This document shows positions 42,967 to 51,001 of a DNA stretch of 64,000 nucleotides, piece after piece. The translations under genes and the position numbers were made by a program. This DNA is from Myxococcales bacterium (lineage in GTDB: Bacteria; Myxococcota_A; Polyangia; Polyangiales; Ga0077539). Every line of letters begins with the position of its first letter. Positions within the stretch are counted from its first letter, which is position 1. The notes beneath the pieces are model-generated. The model worked only from the letters and a program-made list of their open reading frames with translations, ran no database searches and was not told where the DNA came from. The stretch lies in the NCBI GenBank assembly GCA_030652255.1, contig JAUSAZ010000171.1:1-64000 (forward strand), in the 5' to 3' direction.

Positions 42967-44304
42967 ATGCGGATCGGGCGGGCGGAGTCGTTGCGTTGGG
43001 GCCTCGCGGTGGCCCTGCTGTGCGCGCGCGGGGCCCACTCGCAGGTGCCGCCGCGGCGGCTGCCGGTGAGCGGGCCGGTGGTGGCCGAGGCCCTCTCCGC
43101 GGGCGCGGCGGCGGACCGCTCGGACGGCACCGTGCTCCCCGCGGCGGCGCGCTCGCTGCGCATCGAGCGCGAGGGCGAGGTGGTGCGCTCGCGGGCGGAC
43201 ATCGAGTCGGCGCGGCGGGGCACCCTGGCGCGGGGCGCGCGGCTCGCGGTGCACGAGGCCACGCAGGGCCGCGGGTGCCGCTCGGCGTGGATCCGCATCG
43301 ACGTCGACGCGTGGGTGTGCGCCGACGGGGCGACGCTCACGGCCGACGGACCGCGCGCGGTGGCGCAGCCCGTGGTGCGCGAGGGCGAGGTGGTGCCGTA
43401 CCAGTACGCCTTCGCGACGCACGCGGGCGTGCGCACCTACCGTCGCATGGAGGACGTCGCCGAGGAGAACTGGGCCGAGGAGCTGGAGCGGGGGATGTCC
43501 GTCGCCGTGGTGGGCACCGCGCGCATCGACGGGTCGACCTACGTGCACACCGCGAGCGGTCGCTGGGTGTCCATGCGCGACCTGTCCTTCGCGCGCCCGA
43601 GCGAGCGCGTCGGGATCTTCTACGAGCCGGGCGAGTCGGTGTCGTCGGTGGGCTTCTTCCGCGCCAACACCCGCGCCTGGCCCACCGCGGAGTCGGCGCT
43701 GCGCGACAGCGGTCCGTCAGGCTCGTCGGTGGCCTTCACCCGCCGCGAGGTGGCCCACGTCCGCGAGGAGCGCGTGCTGCGGGGCATCCGCTTCGCGCGC
43801 CTCGACGGGGGCTGGGTGCGCGCCTCGGTGCTGATGCGCCCCGCGGTGGGCGCCGTCCCCGCGGGCCTCGGGGGGCGCGAGCGCTGGGTGGACATCGACC
43901 GCGCGACGCAGGTGCTGGTGGCCCTGGAGGGCTCGACGCCGGTGTTCGCGACGCTGGTCTCCACCGGGCGGGGAGAGCACCCGACGCGGGCGGGCGAGCA
44001 CCGGGTGTGGTCGAAGCTGGCGACGACGGACATGTCCAACGCGGGCGACGCGGACATCATGACGGCGACGGCGCTGTACACGGCGGCGCGGGTGCCGTGG
44101 GTGATGTTCTTCCACGAAGACCAGGGGCTCCACGGGGTGTTCTGGCACGACCTCTTCGGGCGGCCGCGCTCGCACGGCTGCGTCAACATGGCCCCGCGCG
44201 ACGCGGCGTGGCTGTTCCAGTGGGCGCCCCCCGCGCTGCCGCCGGGGTGGACCGCGGTGCTCCCGACGGCCGCCGACCCGGGGCTGCGGGTGCGGGTGCG
44301 CTGA
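42967..44304 (+). CDS. YkuD-type L,D-transpeptidase
   Basis: 445 residues. Signal peptide 1-25 or so (ending CARGAHSQ). Residues 50-300 hold two SH3-like beta domains. YkuD catalytic domain from about 305: the motif HEDQGLHGVFWHDLFGRPRS runs into SHGCVNM, with nucleophile Cys405. It links mDAP residues or attaches proteins to peptidoglycan. The stop codon lies at the edge of an 18-bp inverted repeat. No lipobox, so periplasmic. Confidence 0.9.
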   Translation: MRIGRAESLRWGLAVALLCARGAHSQVPPRRLPVSGPVVAEALSAGAAADRSDGTVLPAAARSLRIEREGEVVRSRADIESARRGTLARGARLAVHEATQGRGCRSAWIRIDVDAWVCADGATLTADGPRAVAQPVVREGEVVPYQYAFATHAGVRTYRRMEDVAEENWAEELERGMSVAVVGTARIDGSTYVHTASGRWVSMRDLSFARPSERVGIFYEPGESVSSVGFFRANTRAWPTAESALRDSGPSGSSVAFTRREVAHVREERVLRGIRFARLDGGWVRASVLMRPAVGAVPAGLGGRERWVDIDRATQVLVALEGSTPVFATLVSTGRGEHPTRAGEHRVWSKLATTDMSNAGDADIMTATALYTAARVPWVMFFHEDQGLHGVFWHDLFGRPRSHGCVNMAPRDAAWLFQWAPPALPPGWTAVLPTAADPGLRVRVR

Positions 44305-44428
44305 GAAGGTCGGCACAACCCTGCTGCGCCCCCCGATCCAGCGGTCGGCCGCGCTCGAAATACCCCGCGTATGTCTCGCGCGGCCCCCCTCGTCTCGGGG
44401 TGCTCGCGACGGGTTGTGCCGACCTTCT
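44304..44428. repeat. 125-bp element with perfect 18-bp terminal inverted repeats
   Basis: AGAAGGTCGGCACAACCC (44304-44321) is perfectly inverted at 44411-44428. Inside, 89 bases hold no ORF. It begins within the stop codon of the transpeptidase gene. It could act as the transcript 3' hairpin or be a MITE-like insertion. Confidence 0.8.
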
Positions 44429-44500
44429 GATACTCATTGGACGTCAGGGTTACCGCATTCAGGGGAGACCTTCAGGCCGACACGCGTCGAAGCACGCGCT

Positions 44501-44945
44501 GACCTCACCCCCGCTGCCGCGATGCCCCTCTCCATGAATGGTTCACTTCGGGACACATCTCCCGGAACGGCTTGTTTCCAGGCACTTCGCGCCAGTGCAA
44601 GCCGTCGCACGTTGCCGGGGTTCGGGCGTTGGCCCTCACCCCGGGCAATAACAAGGGACGCCCCGGACAATGTCCGGGGCTTTGCCGGACCGGAACTCGC
44701 TCGACCTTCCGGAAGGTGCAGGCGACGAGCAACAGATTGCAGGGAATCGGCGTCCCTGCTCGACAGCCCCGGACCACGTCCGGGGCGTCCCTTGTTATTG
44801 CCCGGGGTGAGGGCCAACGCCCGAACCCCGGCGACGTGCGACGGCTTGCGCCGCCACCAGACGCCTGAAAACAAGCCACTCCAGGAGATGTGTCCCGAAG
44901 TGACCATTCATGGAGAGGGGCTGCGCGGCAGCGCGGGGTGAGGTC
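44501..44945. repeat. 445-bp nested palindrome (module B outside, module C inside)
   Basis: Arms of about 190 bases, roughly 90% identical, run from GACCTCACCCC at both outer ends through TCCATGAATGGTTCACTTCG and CTTGTTTCCAGGC (module B) and then GGGTTCGGGCGTTGGCCCTC and AATAACAAGGGACGCCCC (module C). Centre at 44690-44764. Module B alone recurs at 54723-54911. The right arm runs into the 3' end of the M23 peptidase gene, whose final codons and stop are repeat sequence. ORFs called here are repeat translations. 44429-44500 shows nothing. Confidence 0.92.
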
Positions 44946-46341
44946 TACGCCGCCGGCCCAGCGCGACCAGTGCCGCGCCCAGCAGCAGCGCCCAGGCCCC
45001 GCGACCGCGCGACCCGCTGCCGACCACGCCGCAGCCGCAGCCCGGATCTTCCGGCGCCATGAGCCCGGGGTCGACCTCCTCCGCGGTGGGCTCGTCCTCG
45101 CCCACGTCCTCGAATTCCGCCGCGTCCTCCTCCACGCCTGCGTCGTCGCCCGCGTCCTCCTCCATGCCCGCGTCGTCGCTGCCGACATCACTGCCGACAT
45201 CACTGCCGACATCACTGCCGACATCACTGCCGACATCATTGCCGACATCACTGCCGACCTCATTGCCGACATCATTGCCGTCATCGGTGGCCGTCACCAC
45301 GGCGGGGCGCGCGCCTGCGTCCGCCGCGCAGGCCCCCTCGTCGACCTGGCCGTCGCAGTCGTCGTCGAGGCGGTTGCACGTCTCCGCCCGTGGGACCACC
45401 TGACCCGTGCACCCGCCCCACGCCCCCGCCGCACACGCCTGGGTGCCGCCGCGGCAGATGCCGCGCCCGGAGGTGCCCGCCGGGCCCGTGTAGCAGGCGC
45501 GGCTGAGCCCGTCGTCCACCCGGCCGTCGCAGTCGTCGTCGAGCCGGTTGCACGTCTCCGCCCGCGGGACCACCTGCCCCGAGCAGCCGCCCCAGCGCCC
45601 CGCGCCGCAGGACTGCGACCCGTTGCGGCAGATGCCGCGCCCCGCCGTGCCCGACGGGCCCGTGTAGCAGCCGCGGCTCAGGCCGTCGTCCACCCGGCCG
45701 TCGCAGTCGTCGTCGCGGTTGTTGCACGTCTCCGCGCTCGCCACGCACGCGCAGGTCGCCCCGGGGCTCGTCCCGTAGGCGCCCTGGGAGGTCCACGCGC
45801 CGACGGAGCTGGTGCAGCGGCCGCGGTAGGAGTCGATCGAGGTCGCGGTGCGACGCCAGCCGAAGTGCAGGTGCGGGCCCGTGGAGCTGCCCGAGCTCGC
45901 CGAGCGCCCGATGGTCTGCCCGCAGTTCACCCGCTGGCCGCGCGACACCGCCAGCGACCCGCGCCGCATGTGGCAGTAGATCGTGTACGCGCCGTCCGAG
46001 TGCCGGATCTGCACGTAGTTGCCGCAGCGTCCGCCGCACGAGTTGCCCAGGCCGCCGTAGTCGGCGCAGCCGTCGTTGGTCGCCGAGACCACCCCGTCGG
46101 CGCTCGCCAGCACCGCGGTGCCCAGCGGCACCGGGAAGTCCGTGCCGGAGTGCCCGTCGTAGCAGCGGCTGCCGCAGTTGTAGTCCCGGCAGCCCGACGA
46201 GCCGCCGTTGTTGTCGAAGCCGTAGCGCACCGAGGGCGCCGACGTCAGCGGCCGCCGGTGGCGCACCTGCGCCGAGGCACCGACGGACACCAGACCCAGG
46301 CAACAGCCCATCACCCACGCCCGCGACCCGGGGCGGGTCAC
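44908..46341 (-). CDS. M23 metallopeptidase with MopE-like motifs and MYXO-CTERM-like tail
   Basis: 477 residues from GTG at 46341 (ATG at 46311 is a possible start), overlapping the upstream stop (GTGA). Signal peptide to about residue 25. The LytM/M23 domain has HSGTDF (His64, Asp68) and HLHFG (157-161), complete zinc ligands, so it cuts peptidoglycan or glycine-rich peptide bonds. Three MopE-like Ca/Cu-binding motifs follow (ETCNNRDDDCDGRVDDGL). Then an acidic linker with VGSD repeats, and a C-terminal CGCGVVGS...AWALLLGAALVALGRRRR, a MYXO-CTERM-like sorting signal. The last codons come from the palindromic repeat. Confidence 0.92.
   Translation of the reverse strand: MTRPGSRAWVMGCCLGLVSVGASAQVRHRRPLTSAPSVRYGFDNNGGSSGCRDYNCGSRCYDGHSGTDFPVPLGTAVLASADGVVSATNDGCADYGGLGNSCGGRCGNYVQIRHSDGAYTIYCHMRRGSLAVSRGQRVNCGQTIGRSASSGSSTGPHLHFGWRRTATSIDSYRGRCTSSVGAWTSQGAYGTSPGATCACVASAETCNNRDDDCDGRVDDGLSRGCYTGPSGTAGRGICRNGSQSCGAGRWGGCSGQVVPRAETCNRLDDDCDGRVDDGLSRACYTGPAGTSGRGICRGGTQACAAGAWGGCTGQVVPRAETCNRLDDDCDGQVDEGACAADAGARPAVVTATDDGNDVGNEVGSDVGNDVGSDVGSDVGSDVGSDVGSDDAGMEEDAGDDAGVEEDAAEFEDVGEDEPTAEEVDPGLMAPEDPGCGCGVVGSGSRGRGAWALLLGAALVALGRRRRPHPALPRSPSP
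45181..45280 (-). repeat. 12-bp tandem repeat encoding VGSD
   Basis: About eight copies of CTGCCGACATCA, coding Val-Gly-Ser-Asp (VGND in some) in the M23 peptidase linker. In-frame, near identical at DNA level. Confidence 0.9.
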
Positions 46342-47180
46342 GGCGACGCCTCGAGGTCGCGCGCCGACAGCCGCACCAGCGCCCCGTCGCGGTGCGCCAG
46401 GACCGCCAGGCCGTCGCCCGACAGCACCGGGTGGCGCACGCCCGGCAGCGAGCGCCGCGGCGCCCCGTCGAGCCCCAGCGCGTGCAAGCCCGCCTCGTCC
46501 TCGAAGACCAGCGCGTCGCCGAAGACCACCGGCGCGCCAGGGCCCATCGGCAGCGGGCTCCCCGGCGGCACCGCCCACGGCCGCGGGGCCTCGCCGGCGC
46601 GCACGCGGTAGAGCGCCGGGTGCCCCTCCGGGCTCGCCACCACCACCACCTCGCTGCCGTCGGGCGAGAGCGCGGGGCACCACGCCGGGGTCAGCCCCGG
46701 GGCCAGCGGCGACGCCACGCCCGTGCGCAGGTCGAGGCGCACCAGGGAGAGCGTCGGGGGGTCGCCCTTCGTGTAGACCACCGCCGTCCCGCGGGAGTCG
46801 AGGCTCAAGGGACCGAAGACCTCGCGGTCGAGCTCCACCGCCGGGGCGTCGGGCGACGCGCGGCGGGTGAGCGTGTGCGCGCGGGTGAGCGTGAGCACCG
46901 CCGTGGAGCCGGGGATCCATCGCAGCTCCAGGACGTCGCCGCCCTGCACCGGGCGCCGCCCCGCGCGGGTGAGCCACGCCGGGTGCACCACCCGGTCGGC
47001 GTCGGACTCCGGCTCGGCGGGCAGCACGCTCGCCACCAGCGCGTCGCCGTTGGCGGCCACGTCGAGCACCACCTCCGCGGGCGCCCGGAGCGACAGCGCC
47101 TCCACCGGCCGCGGCGCCTCCGTCGTGCGCGCGCAGCCCGCCGCCAACAGCACCCCGATGACCACCGCGCTCGCCTTCAT
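46338..47180 (-). CDS. TolB-like beta-propeller lipoprotein
   Basis: 280 residues from ATG 47180, overlapping the rsgA stop (ATGA). MKASAVVIGVLLAAGC is a lipoprotein signal (Cys16). The body shows blade-like repeats of WD40/TolB type: VLELRWIPGSTAVLTLTRAH, GPLSLDSRGTAVVYTKGD, TPAWCPALSPDGSEVVVVA, RHPVLSGDGLAVLAHRDG. Probably binds a partner in the periplasm. Lies between a GTPase and a peptidase in a three-gene run with 4-bp overlaps. Confidence 0.8.
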   Translation of the reverse strand: MKASAVVIGVLLAAGCARTTEAPRPVEALSLRAPAEVVLDVAANGDALVASVLPAEPESDADRVVHPAWLTRAGRRPVQGGDVLELRWIPGSTAVLTLTRAHTLTRRASPDAPAVELDREVFGPLSLDSRGTAVVYTKGDPPTLSLVRLDLRTGVASPLAPGLTPAWCPALSPDGSEVVVVASPEGHPALYRVRAGEAPRPWAVPPGSPLPMGPGAPVVFGDALVFEDEAGLHALGLDGAPRRSLPGVRHPVLSGDGLAVLAHRDGALVRLSARDLEASP

Positions 47181-48205
47181 CCGCGTCGTCCCTTTCGCGC
47201 CTTCAGCGCCAGCTTCTCGGCCCGCTCGGCCCGCAGCACCGCCTGCTCTGCGAGCTCCGCGTGCAGCGTCACCCACGACCGTACCCGCTCGGACGAGAGC
47301 GCGCCCGCGGCCACCCCCGCGCGCACCGCGCAGTCGGGCGTGGCCGCGTGGTCGCAGTCGGTGTAGCGGCACCCGGCGGCCGCAGCGCTCACCTCCTCGA
47401 ACATGGCGTCGAGCGCCGCGAGGGTGCCCCCGTCGGCCCAGGGCTCGAGGCCCCGCATCCCCGGCGTGTCGACCACCACGCCGCCGCCGGGCACCACGAA
47501 CATCTCCCGGTGCGTGGTGGTGTGGCGGCCCTTGTTGTCGAAGGACCGCACCGCCCCCGTGGAGGCCCGCTCGCCGCCCATCAGGGCGTTGACCAGGGTG
47601 CTCTTGCCGACGCCGGACGATCCCACCAGGGCCACCGTGGCGCCCGGCGGGATGAGGGCCCGCAGCGCGTCCATCCCCTCGCCCGTACGCGCGCTCACCA
47701 CCACCGTGGGCGCCATCACGGCGGCCTGCGCGCGGAAGGCCGCGACGTCGCTGCACCGGTCGGCCTTGGTGAGCACCAGCGTGGTCTCGGCGCCGCTCGT
47801 GGCCAGCGCGAGGAGGTAGCGCTCCAGCCGTCGGTGGTTGAAGTCCCCGTCGAGCCCGGTGGCGACGAGCACCCGGTCGACGTTGGCCGCGATCACCTGG
47901 GGGCGGGTCTCCTGCCCCGACGCGTGGCGGACGAACTGCGTCCGCCGGGGCAGGAGGCGCTGCACCAGCCAGTCGCCCGCGGTGGGGCGGGCGAGCGCCC
48001 AGTCGCCCACGGCGGGCGGCTCGGAGAGGGTGTTGGCCAGGGGGCCGTTGCGCACGCCCTCGCGGGTCCAGAGGGTGACGGCGATGCCGTGCGAGGCCGC
48101 GACGCGCACGGGCTGTAGCGCCCCCGCCTCGTCGTCGAGGCCGGAGGCGTAGGCGTCGGTCCACCCGATCGCGGCGAGCGGATCGGGGATGGGGAGTTGA
48201 GTCAT
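47177..48205 (-). CDS. rsgA: Ribosome small-subunit GTPase RsgA
   Basis: 342 residues. Circularly permuted GTPase: G4 LTKADR precedes G1 GSSGVGKSTLVN, G2 RHTTTHRE and G3 DTPGMRG. OB fold at the N-terminus; C-terminal zinc motif CRYTDCDH...DCAVR. It releases RbfA during late 30S assembly. Start at ATG 48205. Unexpectedly it is first in an operon with an exported propeller and peptidase, linked by ATGA and GTGA overlaps. Confidence 0.95.
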   Translation of the reverse strand: MTQLPIPDPLAAIGWTDAYASGLDDEAGALQPVRVAASHGIAVTLWTREGVRNGPLANTLSEPPAVGDWALARPTAGDWLVQRLLPRRTQFVRHASGQETRPQVIAANVDRVLVATGLDGDFNHRRLERYLLALATSGAETTLVLTKADRCSDVAAFRAQAAVMAPTVVVSARTGEGMDALRALIPPGATVALVGSSGVGKSTLVNALMGGERASTGAVRSFDNKGRHTTTHREMFVVPGGGVVVDTPGMRGLEPWADGGTLAALDAMFEEVSAAAAGCRYTDCDHAATPDCAVRAGVAAGALSSERVRSWVTLHAELAEQAVLRAERAEKLALKARKGRRG

Positions 48206-48222
48206 CGGAGCAGCGAGCCTGT

Positions 48223-48718
48223 GGGCCCCCTCACCGCGCTGCCGCGCGCCCTCACCCCCGCGGGGCGCTCATCGTTGCCCTCATCGTGCGTAGAGCGCTT
48301 GCAGGCTGGGGTGACGAGCCATCGCGCGGAACCCCAGCCATCCTCACACCTTCGCGCCCGGCTGCCGCGGGTTGAAACCCACGGCAGCCTAAGGTGAAGG
48401 CCGCAAGCGGCCTGTCCGATGTCCAGGCACAGTGTCCAGCCCGCCGCGGGCTTTCCCTTGGCTGCCGTGGGTTTCAACCCGCGGCAGCGGGGGCGCGAAG
48501 GTGTGCGGGTAGCTCGGAACCCGCAGCCTACAAGCGGTTCGCGCACGAAGAGGGCAACGATGAGCGCGGGGCGGGGGCAAGGGCTCAGGGGAGTGACAGG
48601 TTCGCGAACGGACTGAACACGCCGAAACCCTTCAGTCCACGACCCACCTCGCCAACGTCGGAGCCCTTGCCCCCGCCCCGCGGGGGTGAGGGCGCGCGGC
48701 AGCGCGGTGAGGGGGCCC
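48223..48718. repeat. 496-bp multilayer palindromic element, copy 3 of the shared core
   Basis: Perfect 45-bp outer arms (48223-48267, 48674-48718; starts GGGCCCCCTCACCGCGCTGC). Inside are two palindromic domains side by side. Domain a (48264-48565) has arms GCTCATCGTTGCCCTC and the core also seen at 1-240 and 26065-26235. Domain b (48568-48679) has 19-bp arms GGGGCGGGGGCAAGGGCTC and an inner hairpin GGACTGAA/TTCAGTCC. It fills the gap between rsgA and the histidine kinase gene. The start of domain b contains four G-runs that could form a G-quadruplex. No gene seen in 48206-48755. Confidence 0.92.
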
Positions 48719-48755
48719 GCGCCTCCGGCGCGCGCGCATCGTCGATTGAAGGGGG

Positions 48756-50912
48756 TCATGCCCGCGGGTGCGCCGACACTCGCACGGGCTCCGGCTCGGC
48801 CGCAACGCTCCGGGCCGGCGGGGGAATGCTCGCCGAGCCGGTGGTGGTCATCGCCGCGACGGGCAGCACGATGCAGAAGGTGGTGCCCTGCGGGGTGCTC
48901 GCGCGCAGCTCGATGCGCCCGCCGGCGGACTGCACGATGCGCTGCGAGATGGCGAGCCCGAGGCCCGTGCCCTGGGTCTTGGTGGTGGAGAAGGGGATGA
49001 AGAGGTTCTGGCGCATGGAGGGGTCGATGCCGGGGCCGCTGTCGCGCACCAGCACCTCGACGAAGGTGCCGCGCGAGCGGGTGCGCACCACGATGGTGCC
49101 GACGCCCTTCATCGCCTCCATCGCGTTGCGGATGAGGTTGAGCAGCACCTGCCGGAGGTGCTCCGGGTCCATGCGCACCGAGGGGAGCTCGTCGCCGGGC
49201 TCGTGGGAGAGCACCAGCTCCGCGGGGATGTCGTTGCGCACCAGCTGCAGCGTGCGCTCGACCACGCTCGACACGTCCAGCAGCGAGGGGTTGCCCCGGT
49301 ACGGCCGCGCGTAGTCGAGGAAGGAGCTCACCACCCGGTCGAGGCGACCGACCTCCTCGACGATGATCCCGATGAACTCCCGGTGGTCGGAGCCCGCGGG
49401 CATGGTCGACTCCATCCACTGCGCGGCGCCCTTGATGGCCCCGAGGGGGTTGCGGATCTCGTGCGCGAGGCCCGCCGCCATCTCGCCGAGGGCCGCGAGG
49501 CGGTCGCGCTCCTTGATGCGCGCGTAGAGCCGGGTGTTCTCCACCACGATGGCCACCTGCGCGGCCAGGCCCTTCAAGATCGGGAACTCGTCCCCCGAGT
49601 AGGCGTCGCGCACCCGGTCGTCGCGCACCGTGAGCAGCCCGAGCAGGTCGTTGCCCTCGCCCTCCAGCGGGAGCACCACCGAGGCCGAGAGCGACTCCAT
49701 CGCGTGCGCGAGCTCGGCGATGGACTCGCCCTCGCGGGTCTCGCCGAGCTCCCGGCGGTCGTCGGCGTCGCGGTCGAGGTGCTCCTTCACGGCGATGCCG
49801 TGGCTGCGGGCGTGGTCGATGAGCGCGCGCAGCGAGGCCAGGTCGATGCGCCGCGCGGCGGAGTCGCCGAGCTGCGCCAGGAGGTCGAGGCCCTTGCGGT
49901 CGGCGTCGACCAGGTAGAGCGACGCGGCGGTCACCCGGCGCGATCGGTCGAGGCCGTCCATGAGCACCCGGCCCATCTCGTCGGGCTCCAGGGCGTGCGC
50001 GAGGCGACGGCGCAGCTCGTTGATGGAGGTCTCGAAATCGTGGCGCTCGCCGAAGAAGAAGCGGGCGATCTGGGCCTCCATCTTGTCGCGCAGCGGGTCG
50101 AAGAGGATGAGGATCACCAGCGACGCCACGATGGCGTTGAGGAAGTACGGCCCCTCGTGGCGGTGCGCGCGGTCGGTGAGCACCTGCCAGTCGACGAGGC
50201 GGTAGTAGATGCCCGCCAGCACGAGGGCCAGCGCGGTGAGCACGACGAAGCGCCCGGCGAGCTCGTAGAGGTCGATCACCCGGCGGCGCTCGATGACCTC
50301 GGAGAACATGTAGAGCACCGCGAGCACGAGGATCGACCCGACCGGCGGGAGGTTGGCCGCGACGACCCGGTTGACCATGAAGGGCACGAGGTCGGCGGTG
50401 GTGACCAGGGTGGCGAGCACCCCGACGCCGACGAGGTAGCGGGCGCGGCGGCGCTCCTGCTGCGAGGCGACGGCGCGGCCGCGGGTGGAGAGGGCGCTCA
50501 CCGCGGCGATGAGCAGGCCCACGACGTAGGCCAGGATGACCGCGCGGATGACGGCGCCGGTGATCTTCTGGGTGAACCACGGCGACGCGACGAGGGCGAG
50601 CATCGGGACCAGCAGCCGGGTGGCCCACTTGTCGAGCGCGGAGGGCTGGTCGGGCGCGTCGAGGCTGAACCCGCGGAGGAAGCGCACGCCGGTCTGCGGG
50701 AGGAGCACGGCCATGAGCCCGGCGAAGCGCGATAGCAGCCCGCCGCCGGTGCGCGCCTCCAGGAAGGTCGCGAGGTACCAGACCGCCACGTTGGTCGCGA
50801 ACATGATGAAGAGCCAGTGGGGCCGCCGCTTGCGCGAGCGCAGCAGCACCTTGGTGGCCATCGCGAAGGCGATGAGGGCGGAGAAGAGCGGGGTCCAGAG
50901 GGCGAGGCTCAT
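48756..50912 (-). CDS. Membrane GAF-domain sensor histidine kinase
   Basis: 718 residues from the ATG at 50912. About seven to eight TM helices in the first 285 residues (MSLALWTPLFSALIAFAMAT and on), resembling the 7TM sensor type. Then a helical linker, a GAF domain (about 310-470, VVLPLEGEGNDLLGLLTV), HisKA with GLAHEIRNPLGAIKG (acceptor His), and HATPase_c with NLIRNAMEA, DSGPGID, FSTTKTQGTGLGL. All catalytic boxes are intact. No receiver gene is adjacent. Stimulus unknown. Confidence 0.92.
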   Translation of the reverse strand: MSLALWTPLFSALIAFAMATKVLLRSRKRRPHWLFIMFATNVAVWYLATFLEARTGGGLLSRFAGLMAVLLPQTGVRFLRGFSLDAPDQPSALDKWATRLLVPMLALVASPWFTQKITGAVIRAVILAYVVGLLIAAVSALSTRGRAVASQQERRRARYLVGVGVLATLVTTADLVPFMVNRVVAANLPPVGSILVLAVLYMFSEVIERRRVIDLYELAGRFVVLTALALVLAGIYYRLVDWQVLTDRAHRHEGPYFLNAIVASLVILILFDPLRDKMEAQIARFFFGERHDFETSINELRRRLAHALEPDEMGRVLMDGLDRSRRVTAASLYLVDADRKGLDLLAQLGDSAARRIDLASLRALIDHARSHGIAVKEHLDRDADDRRELGETREGESIAELAHAMESLSASVVLPLEGEGNDLLGLLTVRDDRVRDAYSGDEFPILKGLAAQVAIVVENTRLYARIKERDRLAALGEMAAGLAHEIRNPLGAIKGAAQWMESTMPAGSDHREFIGIIVEEVGRLDRVVSSFLDYARPYRGNPSLLDVSSVVERTLQLVRNDIPAELVLSHEPGDELPSVRMDPEHLRQVLLNLIRNAMEAMKGVGTIVVRTRSRGTFVEVLVRDSGPGIDPSMRQNLFIPFSTTKTQGTGLGLAISQRIVQSAGGRIELRASTPQGTTFCIVLPVAAMTTTGSASIPPPARSVAAEPEPVRVSAHPRA

Positions 50913-51001
50913 GGCGGGCGCAGGGTAGCGCGCCCGGGCTCCGGCCGCGGGCGTGGCAGCACCTTGAAGGGGATGCACGCGCGCGGTGTAGAGTCCGACC
51001 C

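Noticed and set aside
48206-48755. Insertion sequence
   Set aside because: Terminal inverted repeats are present but no transposase ORF, and almost all bases are in nested stems.
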